Shown: positions 7,355-17,854, counted from the first letter of the stretch. The stretch: 64,000 nt of DNA from Owenweeksia hongkongensis DSM 17368 (GCA_945865885.1 CAMBEZ010000002.1:62001-126000), one strand, 5' to 3'. Notes: a model not told the origin generated them from the letters alone. A program made the numbers and translations.

Positions 7355-7727
7355 CCACCAAGGCCTTGTACGCCTCAACGTCCATCAAGCCAGTGCGGTC
7401 AGAGGCGTCGTTCAAGCGAACCTTCACCATCCATCCTAAACCGTAGGGATCACTGTTCACTTTTTCCGGTGCCGCGTCTAATTCCGGGTTCACTTCCAAG
7501 ATCTCGCCCGCCAAGGGGAGGTACAAATCGGAAACAGTCTTCACGGCCTCCACGGAACCAAAAACGGCTTCAGCCGCTAAGGAATCGCCTTCGGAAGGGA
7601 TGTCAACAAAAACGATATCGCCTAATTCAGACTGGGCAAAGTCCGTGACGCCCACCGTGGCGGTATCGCCTTCGATGCGGATCCATTCGTGGTCTTTGGT
7701 GTAGAGGAGTTCACTCGGAAAGTTCAT
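7347..7727 (-). CDS. gcvH: Glycine cleavage system H protein
   Basis: 126 residues, the full length for the family. The lipoyl-lysine is K63 in [14 protein letters not shown], and [11 protein letters not shown] plus the C-terminal [10 protein letters not shown] motif are in place. GcvH carries the aminomethyl group between the P, T and L proteins of glycine cleavage in the cytosol. The other gcv genes are not in the window, which is usual in this phylum. The ATG at 7727 is preceded by a clear TACCTTTG promoter box 17 bp upstream and the stop is followed by a strong terminator, so the gene may be a single-gene unit. Confidence 0.97.
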   Translation of the reverse strand: MNFPSELLYTKDHEWIRIEGDTATVGVTDFAQSELGDIVFVDIPSEGDSLAAEAVFGSVEAVKTVSDLYLPLAGEILEVNPELDAAPEKVNSDPYGLGWMVKVRLNDASDRTGLMDVEAYKALVGA

Positions 7728-7744
7728 GGCGGTAGTATTTGCTG

Positions 7745-7752
7745 CAAAGGTA
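7745..7752 (-). promoter_or_regulatory. -7 promoter box (TACCTTTG) for gcvH
   Basis: TACCTTTG on the minus strand, 17 bp before the ATG. It is followed by GCAGCAA, the same stretch that follows the mrp box at 46771-46778. Confidence 0.6.
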
Positions 7753-7867
7753 AAGCGAACACCAATTAGTTGGGGTGTACCGTTTCACGAAAATTTGTGA
7801 TTCCTGGTGACTGGGGGTGGTTAAAAAATGCCGTCAATTGAACCTACAGGGGACAACCCTTTGGAAA

Positions 7868-10800
7868 TCAACCGCCCAGATTCAACTTGAAGGCAAAGCC
7901 CGCCTGCACCTGAGCGGTTGGAAAGGCATTGCCGGTTTTGAACCGACTGGCAGACTGATCGTAGTAGGCTTGCGCGGTGAGGCGTCGGGACAACCGGTAA
8001 TCGGCCGTGAACTTGATGGTGGTTCTGCGCTGGCCTGCTGTGGGCTGCACAAAATCCTCCAAAATTTTCCGGATGACGGTCTGGTTGTCGTTGAATCTCA
8101 CGTCCAACTTGAGCTCCAAATTGCTTTTGACCTGGGTGCGTCCGCCGGCTTGATCCACAACGGTAAACTTAACGTCTGGAATGATGTACCCCACTCCGAG
8201 CGTGAGGTCGCGGGACTTGGTTTCGTTGAACTGGTTGTTGGCCAGGCTCAATGCAATTTGCCGACTGCGGTTGATGTCCATCTTGAAGGTGGCATTGCTC
8301 TTGGTGCGCACCTGTACCCCCACCAACGGACTGAAGTTCTCGCTCATGGAAATTTGCCCAATTTGCAATTCCGGCAGGACGTCGTTGTTGTCGTTGCGGG
8401 GGAATGGATTGAGGGGGTTGTCTTCCAGCTTCTGGGCCCGCAGCATGTTCGTCTGAATTCCGGTGGCGGTTAGGTTACCCGTGTAGCCGTGGCTCAGGGC
8501 GACGGACGTAAAATTGCGCTTCACCCATTCGATGTTCTGGAGACCGGTGTAGTTGACCTTCCAGTTGGGACGCGGCAAACCACTTGTTATGGCTCCTAGG
8601 GACGCGGTGGCCGCAGGATCTCCGCCGTAGGCACTCAAGAAGCTGCGCACCAGAACATCTTGTTGAATGACGCTGAATCCGTCGTATCCGTAGCGCGAAG
8701 AATCGGGATCGGAAATGTAGGTGGGCAAGTAACCGGGGTTGTCCAACGCATGCTGGGCGGCCAGTCGGTCGGAGAAAACAAGACGGTTGGCGCGGAACAA
8801 ATCGTACACGACGGACTTGAATTCCGGTTCCGGGCTGTTTTCAAAAGCGGAGTTGAAGGCCCACCAAGACATCGTGAAGTTCTGCAGTTGCTGCGGACTG
8901 AAGTGGCGGAAACCTTGGCCAAAGGCAGTGTCCGGTCCGCGGCCGGTGCTGTAGCGGTAGGTACTGCTGTACTGATCGCCAAAGGTACGCTGGGCGGTGA
9001 GGTCGATGCGGAATTCCGGCAGGGGCTCCACCTGGGCCCGAACGTTGATGTTCTCGGTTAACGTGCGCTGAAGTCGGTTGGGCTGGTTGCGGTTCTTGAC
9101 CATCCAGTTGTTGCTGGCAGCGCGCTCTTCTATTGGGAATTGCCACCCCAGTAGGTAGTCCCAGCCGGGTGCCCAGTTTTGCGTCACGTTGCCCCCAAAC
9201 AAGACCGGAGCCAGATTGAACCCGGGGAGCGATGAGCCCGTGTTGCGCGTGTAGGAAAGGTTGGCCGTCTTGGCCATGGTTAGGAACCCAACTCCCGTTT
9301 TCAGGACGTAAAAGAGGGGTCCCTTTTTGGTTTCTTTTGGCTGTTCCTCGGTGGGTTTGGGTGAAGCGGGCATGCCGCGTCCGCCCAGCGCCGCATTGCC
9401 TCTGTTGGTCGACGTCGTGTACTTTTTTAGGAACGGAAACTTGTTGTAGAACGTATTGAAATTCAAGTTTCCCGTCAGCGCCCATTTCCCGGAATTCTGA
9501 AGCATAAATCCGTAGTCCAACGAATCAATTTTTTTGATGGAGGCCAAGAGGGAATTGGTTTGCCAATCGTATTCCGCGGTGTAGCGTGCTTGGAGCTGAA
9601 TGAACTCCAAATAAGGAATTTTGTTGATGGGCAACTGCCAGCCAATATTGGCCGTGTGGTGGTAGTTCGTGGGGCGTCCGCCCGAACGCAAATTATCCAA
9701 CAAAAACAACTGAACCGTATCCACTTGCATGGGCCCCGGGCGCTCGTCGAACCGCAGACGCATGCGGGCGTTGTAGTCAAATTTGATGGCTTGGCTCAAA
9801 TCCCACACCAAATCGTAGGTGCGTTCCATCGTGAAGTTCTTGTTGTAGGTGACCGGAAGTTTGAATTGCGGGTTGTCCACGTTGCGCATTTGCAGAAGCT
9901 GCAAGGTGCGCTGAACGTCTGTGCGCGCGCTGAAACGAGAAGGGGTTAGGTTGAGGTTGATGTCCCGAATCAGTGCAAGATTTTTGTTCGTTATTTTTTT
10001 GAACGGTCGAAGGTTGAAGGGCTTGGCCTGGTAGACGTACGCAAGCGCCCCACGGTAATCCTGGCGGTTGTCGAACTGAATGTTGGCGTCCCGACGGAGT
10101 ACCTCGTTGAAGGAATAGGTGGCATTCCAGTTGGATAGGTCCAAAGGTGTTGGATTCTTCTTCATGGCGGCCTGGGAGCGGTCCACGCGAACGTTGGTCA
10201 ATGCTACACTTCTGCGCTGCGTGAGGTCTTGGACCAAGGTGCGCAAAGAATCTCGCGAAGCAGCGTCGGGCAAGTTTTTGACCGCATCATCTACTTTAAT
10301 ATCCGGATTCAAAGGATTATACTGGGGAGTTTTGAACTCCTGAGCCATGCTCACGAACAGCGGCAATTTCAAACGTTGAGAACCCAATACTTTGCCCACC
10401 TCCAGGTTTCCTTGAACGTCGTACGAGGCCGATGCAAATCGATTGCGCTCCGTTGGGCCTTGATCGATCGCTCCAAATCCTACGCCGCTGTACAGGCCGG
10501 TGGCCACCACCTGGCCCAGATCCGCCAACTTCACACTGGCCCGAGCGGTAGCCGCCTCACCCCCTTGGTTTTCAAAATCCGCCATGCGGAATTCGTTGAT
10601 CCACACCTCGGCGCACTTATCGTAGCCGTCGTCGGACCCGCCCGACTCCCTCTTTTTGGCGTTGCGAACCCCAATCAAGACGGTGCGCACCAGTCCCAAG
10701 TTGGGAACGCCCACCACCCGGAAGGTGGCGCCTGCCGAGTCCTTTACGTAGGGATTGGTCAGCAACCAGCTGGGGTCAATTTGCATCAAGCGATCGCGCT

Positions 10801-13800
10801 CCAACTTCAATTGCGTCAGGGCTTCCAAGGGCAAATCCACGTGGTTGGCATCCGGCCAAATGGCATCTGGATCCCGGATGCCCCAAGGCGTTACCTTGAG
10901 CGGCAGTTCGTACTCGTAGTAGTTTTGGGAATAGTCGTTGCCCAAACGAATAAAAATGGAGAGGTCGTCGTCCCGCAATTGGCTTTCGGCACCGGCCGCT
11001 TCGGCGTGGACGAACAGACGCAAACGCTTGTACCAACGCATGTCCACGGACATGTTCTTGAATACTGCGCGTGCATCGCCGTCCCGAAGGCCGCAAATGC
11101 GCATGCTGATGGCCTGTTCGTTCTGCGGCACTGGGGCCGTGCTGGCCAATAAGATTTGGCGGTCGATTCCCGGGGGCAATACGTACGGAATGGGCGTTTT
11201 TCCGCCGTTCTCCTCCAAATTCACCGCATTCACGGCAAAGGTGGTTCCCGAACCTTGATCCGTGGGGACTTCTTCGCGCAGACCGTCTAGGGAGAACGGA
11301 TACCGACGCCATTCGCCGCGCACCAAATCCAGACGGGCAAAGCGCAAGACCACCGATGAGTCCCAGCCTTTGAGGACCATGCGCAAGAAGCGAATCGAAC
11401 GAAAGTCGGAAATACCGCCCACGCGTGCTTCCGGCTCAAATACCGGTATCTTGAACTGAATCCAACGAACCGGCTTGCGGGTTTGGTCCGGAAGTTCGTC
11501 GGTGGTGGTTTCGAAGATATCTGCAATGTTGTTTTTCCCGACGGCAATGTCCTCCGGGCGCAGCGATACTTTGTATTGAAAGTACGCCTCCGACTTGTTC
11601 ATGGTTTGGTCCCGGTTGATGTCTTCCTTGTCCGGCATGTTGGTGGCCGACGCCGGTACCCCATTGACGGTTTCGGTATTGGAGTTCCCTTGGGGGCTGT
11701 TGAATTTCTTGTAGCGATCCAAAATATTGGCGCCCTCGTTGTCCAAATCGTCGCCGCGGAAGTAGCGGAAATTGTCCCCAGCCGGGTCCGCAAGGGCCTG
11801 CTGTACCACCGTGGAGGTGCTTCCGTACAAAGCCGTCAGGCGCTCAACATAGGAATTGGCCAAATCCGTTCGCCAACGCAATTCGTCCGCATCGGACAAA
11901 CCGTCCAGTCCAAGATCTTGAAAGGTACGCGCAATGGGGTCCGTGCCAAACGCCTCGGTAATGGGCTGATAACGAGAAGTATATCCCCAGGCCGATGAAT
12001 CCAAATCGTCGCGCAATCCAAGTGGAGACAAACCGTTTTCAAACGACTGACGGCCGTCCTTGAGAATGTCTTCGCTCAGGTTGCCCAAATGAAAGTACAG
12101 ATCGCCCCCCGTGGCGGTGGGGTCGCCGTAGAAGGGGTCCATCACCCAAAACTGGATGAACTCAATGTTCTGCTCTTCAAAGTTGTTGATTTGCAAAGAC
12201 CGCATCAATCCGCCCCAGCGGGATTTGGGATCGTTCAAACGCCCCTGAGCGTCCAGCCCCTTGGACAAGCCGGGAAAACCTTCCACATCGTAGTTGTAGG
12301 GCCCGCGTTCGCCTGGGAAGAACGAAACGTCAAACATGGCGATGTTGCGCGCCATGCCCGGCTGAACGGGTAGATTGGGAAACACCTCGTTGATGGGAAT
12401 CATTCGCTGCCGGTGATCGGACAGAATGGAAGGGTCTTGGCGGATGTTCTGAGGCGTTGCGGCCGTGTTGGCAAAAAAAGTTGGATCAATGATGTACCAA
12501 GACGTGCGCGCTCGGTTGGATCCGTAGGTCACCGAGTTGTTGTAGGAGGCTTCTGGAAACAAGCGGGATTGACCATCCGGAACACTCGCAAGGGTCCAGG
12601 TGTTGTTGCCGCGCAAATCAATCAGCGTTTGGGCGCCCTCAAAGTCGTCGATGTAGGTGGTTGCGGATCCGGTCAGCTTGATGCTCCGCGGCGTGCCCGG
12701 CAACAACTGCGCTACCTCTCCTTGAAATTGAAGCGAACTGGATTCCTTGGTGGAAATCAACGGCAACTTGTCCAACAACTTGGTCAACTGCGGTAGATTC
12801 TTTTGGAACTGGGTGTTGAGCCCCCAAATGGTGTTGTTGATGGGTTCTTCCCCTGCGTTTACTTTTTGAGTGAGTGAACGCTCCCTCATGTTCAGCAAAG
12901 CACCGCCTACCGTTAAGTTGGGACTGAACTTGTGCTCAAAGGTCGTTCCTACGAAGGTCTTCGTTTGAAAATTGAATAGGGTGTTGTTTTCAAAACTCAC
13001 GCGAATGGGCACACCGCTGGACAGCAGCGCCTCGTTCAAGATCCGCACCTGACCCAGTGCATAATCTACCGTAAAATCCTGGTTCTCCGTTAATTTAGTC
13101 CCTCCTGCCGTCACGGAAATAGACCCGCGCGGAATATTGAATGCATTGAGCTGGATGACGGAACCGCCCGCACTCTTGTACCGGCCTTTGATGACAAATT
13201 TATTCAGCTGGGTTTCCGCTTGCGCCCGAAAACGCGTGGAGTCGTACAGCTGCTGGAACACATAACGCTTTTTCTCTGCCGGAGTTGTTAACTTGGCGGC
13301 CAGAGCACTGCCAAAAGGCTCCAGAACCGGGAAAATAATGCGACCCGTTTGCGCATGCACCGTAATTCCCTCCACGTAGTCAAAAATGCCGTCGGGAAAA
13401 GGGTCACCGTTGTTGTTCACCTTGTCCGTGCCCAATGCTTGCACCAGCAATTCATTTTTGATGCTGGACTGCGGCAAAAACGGAATGGGCAGTCCGGTGG
13501 CATCGTTGCGGTACAAGATGTCCAAGCGGAAATCCTCTTGAGCCAGCTGGAACGCGTTCAGGCTGTAGACGTTCTTCATCATCAAATCCCAGAGTGGCAT
13601 TTGCACGTTGAGCACCGGACCCTTGAGCAGCTTGAGAAGGAGTGTTTTGGGTGGGTTGATGCCGTCGTTGGAAAATTCGCCCACCTGATAAATGCGACCG
13701 TTTGCCGTGTACTGGTAGGCTACGGCCAGTACTTCGTCTTGGTTGAGCGAGGTATTCAGCGTTAAATAACCCAGCTGCGGATGAAAGCGGTATTCGTTTG

Positions 13801-15076
13801 GTGCTAATTTTCGGGCGTTGGTCAACTCCGAAAATTCCTGATTGGCGTCCAGGTTCAGGCCCGTCAGGGCACTTGATGCTTGCGAGATGTCCCGAACCCC
13901 GGGCACTTCAGCTACCAATTGCTCTGGATTCAAGCGGTTGGTTCGGTTGGAAGGGTAGGCGTCCAGTGCCTGGCCGGGAAAGAGCACCAAGCCGGGACGC
14001 CCAGCGGCGGTGTTGCGGAAGGCGCGGCTTTCGGTTTCCCCCAAGTCCATGAAGGCCACAATGTTTCGGGTTTCTTCGGTCATGGACCGACGGTTGGTCA
14101 CCCAAACCTCCAACCGGGTAATTTGCACCGAACTGTTGATGACCGGCAAGGTGGCCAACGCATTTTCGTACTGATCGCGGAAATAATGACCCAAAAAGAA
14201 GTGCCGATTGGCCTCGTACTGATCCGCTTCAATTTCAAATTGTTGCGCTGTTGCACCCCCCTGAATGTTGATGCTTTGGCTCTGGCTGCGCTGCTCGGAA
14301 AGCAAGGTGGTTACCGTGGTTTTGCCAAACTGGAACTGGCCTTTCACCCCAAACAAAGACTGCGCACCGGTGATCAAGCTGGAGGTCATGGGCAAACTAA
14401 CGTTTCCCAGTTCCAAAGACTTAACAATGTCGTCTTCCTGTCCGCGAAAATCCAGCTTCGTTTTATTCTCAAAAGCAAACGTCGCCTCCGTATCGTAGTT
14501 CATCTGCAAATTCAGACGATCGCCCACTTTGCCCGTGGCGTTTACCTGCATGCGTTGATCAAAATCCAAGGCCCACGTGCGCTGATTGCGCAAAGGAATC
14601 ATGGGGTTCTCTATTTTTTGGTACCGCACCCCAAACCGCAATTCAGCGGTTCCCTGGGGCCGAACCTCCACGGCATTGCTGCCGAAGATGTTTTTGAATG
14701 CCTCGTTGGACACAAACATGTCCGGAATCAAGCTGGAACCCTCCCGACCTTCGCCGCCGGCTCTACCGCTCTGGGCCAATCGATCTTGCCAAGATTGCGT
14801 TTGCTGCAAATTGAACATGCGTTCGCGGTACTGCGACGCGGTGAAAAACTCCGGAATTCCCAACGGGACGTCGCCCATGAACCGCTGTACCTTGTACAAT
14901 CCGGTGGCAGGGTCAAAGGTCGTTTCTGTACGAAATCCGTTGGACTGAACTTGGCCGGGATAGTTCCATGGGTTGGGCCCGCTGCTGCTGTCTGCCTGTG
15001 CCCAAGCCCCAATAGGAAGCAGCACAACCGCCAAAAGCGTTGTCCACAAACGCATCAAAGCTACCGGCAATTGCAT
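7868..15076 (-). CDS. sprA: SprA, T9SS outer-membrane translocon / gliding protein
   Basis: 2402 residues from the ATG at 15076, which shares its A with the TGA of ruvA (TGATG). The open frame continues about 180 codons upstream inside ruvA, but that part has no signal peptide and is antisense-free overlap, so it is rejected. The mature protein follows a signal peptide ending PIGAWAQ. Size, the NPWNYPGQ start, the repeated beta-barrel strands and the ending in FAFKLNLGG match SprA (SOV in Porphyromonas), the giant single-chain barrel through which T9SS cargo crosses the outer membrane. It is followed by gcvH on the same strand after 140 bp. Its likely cargo (genes at 15797, 17924 and 18706) lies next door. 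Confidence 0.95.
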   Translation of the reverse strand: MQLPVALMRLWTTLLAVVLLPIGAWAQADSSSGPNPWNYPGQVQSNGFRTETTFDPATGLYKVQRFMGDVPLGIPEFFTASQYRERMFNLQQTQSWQDRLAQSGRAGGEGREGSSLIPDMFVSNEAFKNIFGSNAVEVRPQGTAELRFGVRYQKIENPMIPLRNQRTWALDFDQRMQVNATGKVGDRLNLQMNYDTEATFAFENKTKLDFRGQEDDIVKSLELGNVSLPMTSSLITGAQSLFGVKGQFQFGKTTVTTLLSEQRSQSQSINIQGGATAQQFEIEADQYEANRHFFLGHYFRDQYENALATLPVINSSVQITRLEVWVTNRRSMTEETRNIVAFMDLGETESRAFRNTAAGRPGLVLFPGQALDAYPSNRTNRLNPEQLVAEVPGVRDISQASSALTGLNLDANQEFSELTNARKLAPNEYRFHPQLGYLTLNTSLNQDEVLAVAYQYTANGRIYQVGEFSNDGINPPKTLLLKLLKGPVLNVQMPLWDLMMKNVYSLNAFQLAQEDFRLDILYRNDATGLPIPFLPQSSIKNELLVQALGTDKVNNNGDPFPDGIFDYVEGITVHAQTGRIIFPVLEPFGSALAAKLTTPAEKKRYVFQQLYDSTRFRAQAETQLNKFVIKGRYKSAGGSVIQLNAFNIPRGSISVTAGGTKLTENQDFTVDYALGQVRILNEALLSSGVPIRVSFENNTLFNFQTKTFVGTTFEHKFSPNLTVGGALLNMRERSLTQKVNAGEEPINNTIWGLNTQFQKNLPQLTKLLDKLPLISTKESSSLQFQGEVAQLLPGTPRSIKLTGSATTYIDDFEGAQTLIDLRGNNTWTLASVPDGQSRLFPEASYNNSVTYGSNRARTSWYIIDPTFFANTAATPQNIRQDPSILSDHRQRMIPINEVFPNLPVQPGMARNIAMFDVSFFPGERGPYNYDVEGFPGLSKGLDAQGRLNDPKSRWGGLMRSLQINNFEEQNIEFIQFWVMDPFYGDPTATGGDLYFHLGNLSEDILKDGRQSFENGLSPLGLRDDLDSSAWGYTSRYQPITEAFGTDPIARTFQDLGLDGLSDADELRWRTDLANSYVERLTALYGSTSTVVQQALADPAGDNFRYFRGDDLDNEGANILDRYKKFNSPQGNSNTETVNGVPASATNMPDKEDINRDQTMNKSEAYFQYKVSLRPEDIAVGKNNIADIFETTTDELPDQTRKPVRWIQFKIPVFEPEARVGGISDFRSIRFLRMVLKGWDSSVVLRFARLDLVRGEWRRYPFSLDGLREEVPTDQGSGTTFAVNAVNLEENGGKTPIPYVLPPGIDRQILLASTAPVPQNEQAISMRICGLRDGDARAVFKNMSVDMRWYKRLRLFVHAEAAGAESQLRDDDLSIFIRLGNDYSQNYYEYELPLKVTPWGIRDPDAIWPDANHVDLPLEALTQLKLERDRLMQIDPSWLLTNPYVKDSAGATFRVVGVPNLGLVRTVLIGVRNAKKRESGGSDDGYDKCAEVWINEFRMADFENQGGEAATARASVKLADLGQVVATGLYSGVGFGAIDQGPTERNRFASASYDVQGNLEVGKVLGSQRLKLPLFVSMAQEFKTPQYNPLNPDIKVDDAVKNLPDAASRDSLRTLVQDLTQRRSVALTNVRVDRSQAAMKKNPTPLDLSNWNATYSFNEVLRRDANIQFDNRQDYRGALAYVYQAKPFNLRPFKKITNKNLALIRDINLNLTPSRFSARTDVQRTLQLLQMRNVDNPQFKLPVTYNKNFTMERTYDLVWDLSQAIKFDYNARMRLRFDERPGPMQVDTVQLFLLDNLRSGGRPTNYHHTANIGWQLPINKIPYLEFIQLQARYTAEYDWQTNSLLASIKKIDSLDYGFMLQNSGKWALTGNLNFNTFYNKFPFLKKYTTSTNRGNAALGGRGMPASPKPTEEQPKETKKGPLFYVLKTGVGFLTMAKTANLSYTRNTGSSLPGFNLAPVLFGGNVTQNWAPGWDYLLGWQFPIEERAASNNWMVKNRNQPNRLQRTLTENINVRAQVEPLPEFRIDLTAQRTFGDQYSSTYRYSTGRGPDTAFGQGFRHFSPQQLQNFTMSWWAFNSAFENSPEPEFKSVVYDLFRANRLVFSDRLAAQHALDNPGYLPTYISDPDSSRYGYDGFSVIQQDVLVRSFLSAYGGDPAATASLGAITSGLPRPNWKVNYTGLQNIEWVKRNFTSVALSHGYTGNLTATGIQTNMLRAQKLEDNPLNPFPRNDNNDVLPELQIGQISMSENFSPLVGVQVRTKSNATFKMDINRSRQIALSLANNQFNETKSRDLTLGVGYIIPDVKFTVVDQAGGRTQVKSNLELKLDVRFNDNQTVIRKILEDFVQPTAGQRRTTIKFTADYRLSRRLTAQAYYDQSASRFKTGNAFPTAQVQAGFAFKLNLGG

Positions 15077-15678
15077 CACAGCGCCACCAATGCCGTTTTG
15101 ATCCATGCTTCCACACCTGCCTCCGGCTGTGCCGCAACCGCTGCAGCCACCGCTTTCTCCACGGCGACCCGCGAAAAACCGAGCACTTCCAGAGCGGCTA
15201 TGGCCTCTGCCCTGCCGCTGCCGGGCCCCTCTGCCGTTCCGCCCACACCTGTTGCGCCGGACCACCGACTCATTTTGTCCCGAAGGTCCACCACCAAGCG
15301 CTGGGCACTCTTCGTTCCGATTCCTTTGACGGCCTGGAGGCGTCCGGAATTGCCTGAAGCGATGGTCTCCACCACTTCCGCGGGGGTCATGGAAGAGAGT
15401 ATCATGCGGGCTGTGCCCGATCCTATGCCGGAAACGCTGAGCAAAAGCAAAAACACATCGCGCTCTTCCGGAGTGGAGAAACCGTACAAAATTTGAGCAT
15501 CCTCGCGGTAAACCGCATGAGCGTAAAGGAACACCTCGCACGAGCCGTCCGTTGGCAGCGTGGCCAGAGAACCGTACGTGGTCAACGAGATGTGGAGGAA
15601 GTAGCCCACTCCCGCGCAATCCACCACCGCATGGGTGGGGGCCTTAGCAACCAAAAAACCGCGAAAATGATGGTACAT
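15076..15678 (-). CDS. ruvA: Holliday junction branch migration protein RuvA
   Basis: 200 residues from the ATG at 15678; the TTG six codons upstream is less likely because MYHHFRGFLV is the normal RuvA opening. Three domains are visible: an N-terminal OB fold (about 1-65), the paired helix-hairpin-helix region with LLSVSGIGSGTARMIL and AVKGIGTKSAQRLVVDL (about 70-130), and a C-terminal helical domain (EALEVLGFSRVAVEKAV-like) that contacts RuvB. RuvA tetramers bind four-way junctions and load the RuvB motor. ruvB lies 9 kb away, next to queG, and not beside ruvA. The stop overlaps the sprA start, so sprA is translationally coupled to it. Confidence 0.96.
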   Translation of the reverse strand: MYHHFRGFLVAKAPTHAVVDCAGVGYFLHISLTTYGSLATLPTDGSCEVFLYAHAVYREDAQILYGFSTPEERDVFLLLLSVSGIGSGTARMILSSMTPAEVVETIASGNSGRLQAVKGIGTKSAQRLVVDLRDKMSRWSGATGVGGTAEGPGSGRAEAIAALEVLGFSRVAVEKAVAAAVAAQPEAGVEAWIKTALVAL

Positions 15679-15731
15679 ACTGGACGGGTAACGCAAGTGG
15701 GCCGAACTTATTGCATTTCAGAACGGAGCCG

Positions 15732-15739
15732 CAAAAATA
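15732..15739 (-). promoter_or_regulatory. -7 promoter box (TATTTTTG) for ruvA-sprA
   Basis: TATTTTTG on the minus strand matches TAnnTTTG. It lies about 53 bp upstream of the ruvA ATG and back to back with the promoter of the divergent T9SS cargo gene. Confidence 0.5.
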
Positions 15740-15743
15740 GCGG

Positions 15744-15769
15744 TTTTGTATGGAAAAATATGTACTTTG
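15744..15769 (+). promoter_or_regulatory. Promoter of the T9SS cargo gene at 15797
   Basis: TTTTG at 15744-15748 and TACTTTG at 15763-15769 resemble the -33 and -7 elements, although the -7 box is one base shorter than the consensus. The ATG follows 27 bp later. Confidence 0.45.
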
Positions 15770-15796
15770 TACCCCTTGAATTCAATCCTCTACCCC

Positions 15797-17827
15797 ATGA
15801 AAAAAACCCTATTCGCTTTGGGCACTGCGGCCCTTGCCCTTTTGGCTACGCCTGCTGCAGCCCAGTACTACTACCTACCAGGATCCACAACCGGTAACCC
15901 GGGCGGACTAAACGCAGATGCCGAATACCCAGTTGGCGGCGGCTTGGCCACCAGTTGGACCACTATTTCTGCAGCCCCCGCGGCTTCACCAGCTTGGTCT
16001 ACGGTTCAAACCTTGCCGTTTGCTTTCAACTTCAACGGCAGCCCCGTTACGCAGTACAAGGTGAGCACCTCCGGTGTTTTGACCTTTGATGCGAACGCCG
16101 CTACGGCACCGAGTTACACCAAAGCCGCGTTGCCCAACGCCGGAATTCCAGACAATTCCGTATGCATCTGGGGACTGGCCTCTAACGGCGCCAACGATTT
16201 TATTGTTAACAAGACTTTTGGTACGGCACCTAACCGCCAACATTGGGTCATGTTCTCGTCGTTCGGCATCCCCAACAACACCTGCTGGACCTACTGGGCC
16301 ATGGTTTTGGAAGAGTCTACCAATAAGATTTATGTGGTAGACCAACGCAACTCCTGCACCGGCGCAACCTTTGCCATCGGCATCCAGGTCAACAGCACCA
16401 CCGCCTACAGCGTGAACGGATCGCCCAACGTAGCCGCCCAAGCCGGCACCGACGCCACGGCTGGAGACAATAAATACTACGAGTTCATTGCCGGAACCCA
16501 ACCCAGCAACAACCTGATTGCGAACAGCTTGAACGTTGCTGACTACCTGGTTTTGAACCAAGCTCCCTTTACGGTTGCCGCATCGTACTTGAACGGCGGC
16601 GCGAATGCCGTTACCAGCGCAACGGTCAACTACAAAGTAAACAACGGCGCTACCGTGTCGAGTGCAGCTTCCGGTGTGAACCTAGCACCTGCAGCAACGG
16701 GCACCCTGACCCACCCCACCGCGTGGACTCCGTCGGCTACCGGCACGTACACCCTGAAGTTTTGGACGTCCAACCCCAACGGACAAACGGATCCTGCACC
16801 GCAGAACGACACCGTGACCAAGCAAGTAGTGGTGGTGAGCAACATTGCCGCTCGCCGTCCGCTCATTGAAGTATTCAGCTCGTCTACCTGCGGTCCTTGT
16901 GCCCCGGCCAATGCTACCTTCAAAACGTTGATGGACGCTCAGCCTGCCGGTGACTACAACTACATCAAGTACCAAATGAGCTGGCCGGGAACGGGTGATC
17001 CCTACTTTACCGCAGAAGCCGCTGCCAAGCGCACCTTGTACGGCGTGAACTCTGTACCAAACGCACAAATCGACGGCGGTTGGAACGGACACGCGGGTCA
17101 AATCACCCAGAACATCCTCAACGGATTTAAGTCCAAGCCATCGTTCATGAACCTTTCCGGTTACTACACCATTGATGCGGCCGCACAAAAGGTAGACATG
17201 AACATCGACATCACTCCGTTGGTGACCACCTCGAAGTCCCTTTCCTTGCAAGTGGCTATTTACGAGAAGTCCACCACGCAAAACGTCAAATCCAACGGCG
17301 AGACTGTGTTTTACACCGTCATGAAGAAACTGGTTCCCGACGCAAACGGCACCGCCTTGACCAACTTGACCGAAAACGTGTTGCAGAGCAAACCCCTTTC
17401 GTACACCTTCAACGGTGCGTACACCCTTCCCGCAAACGCGTCGGCACCGGTTAACCACGCTACGGCACACACCGTAGAAGACTTTACGGATTTAGGTGTA
17501 ATGGTGTGGATTCAAGACATGACCACCAAAGAGATCTACCAGTCTGCGAACCTGACTGCCAGCGGCGTAGGTTTGGGCGAAGAAACGACCCATGCGGTTC
17601 GCGTTACCCCCAACCCCGCCAACCAAACTGCTGTAGTTTCCTTTGGTGAGCACACCAGCGGCAGTGTTCGCGTGGTGAACGCACTGGGTCAAACGGTGTA
17701 TGCTGCTGCGTTGAACGGCGAGAACACACTCGCCCTGCCGGTAGCAGCTTGGACCAACGGTCTGTACGTGGTGGAATTCACCAACGGCGCAGAACGCACC
17801 ACCCAACGCTTCCAAGTAGCGCACTGA
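15797..17827 (+). CDS. T9SS-exported Omp28/thioredoxin-fold protein with C-terminal sorting domain
   Basis: 676 residues from MKKTLFAL; the frame extends 17 codons upstream but those are not signal-like. Order: signal peptide (1-20, ending ATPAAAQ), a beta-sandwich region to about 240, a CARDB-like beta domain (about 255-355), an Omp28/thioredoxin-like domain (about 360-585) with a CGPC pair at C365/C368 and YGVNSVPNAQIDG, then a type A T9SS sorting domain (about 600-676: VTPNPANQ, VRVVNALGQTVY, GLYVVEF). The sorting domain predicts export through SprA to the surface or medium. CGPC suggests thiol-disulfide chemistry, which is unproved because Omp28-like proteins have no firm function. The convergent gene at 17924 shares its terminator. 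Confidence 0.85.
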   Translation: MKKTLFALGTAALALLATPAAAQYYYLPGSTTGNPGGLNADAEYPVGGGLATSWTTISAAPAASPAWSTVQTLPFAFNFNGSPVTQYKVSTSGVLTFDANAATAPSYTKAALPNAGIPDNSVCIWGLASNGANDFIVNKTFGTAPNRQHWVMFSSFGIPNNTCWTYWAMVLEESTNKIYVVDQRNSCTGATFAIGIQVNSTTAYSVNGSPNVAAQAGTDATAGDNKYYEFIAGTQPSNNLIANSLNVADYLVLNQAPFTVAASYLNGGANAVTSATVNYKVNNGATVSSAASGVNLAPAATGTLTHPTAWTPSATGTYTLKFWTSNPNGQTDPAPQNDTVTKQVVVVSNIAARRPLIEVFSSSTCGPCAPANATFKTLMDAQPAGDYNYIKYQMSWPGTGDPYFTAEAAAKRTLYGVNSVPNAQIDGGWNGHAGQITQNILNGFKSKPSFMNLSGYYTIDAAAQKVDMNIDITPLVTTSKSLSLQVAIYEKSTTQNVKSNGETVFYTVMKKLVPDANGTALTNLTENVLQSKPLSYTFNGAYTLPANASAPVNHATAHTVEDFTDLGVMVWIQDMTTKEIYQSANLTASGVGLGEETTHAVRVTPNPANQTAVVSFGEHTSGSVRVVNALGQTVYAAALNGENTLALPVAAWTNGLYVVEFTNGAERTTQRFQVAH

Positions 17828-17854
17828 TTCGCTTTTTAAGCGTTCGCGTCCAAT

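Noticed and set aside
13880-15496. 538-codon open frame on the plus strand opposite sprA and ruvA
   Set aside because: It is antisense to two well-supported genes, has arbitrary composition and no recognisable domain. Low stop density follows from the GC-rich codon use of the real genes.
15077-15619. Open frame extending sprA upstream by about 180 codons
   Set aside because: It lies inside ruvA in another frame and lacks a signal peptide. The ATG at 15076 gives a clean signal peptide, the normal SprA length and a TGATG junction.
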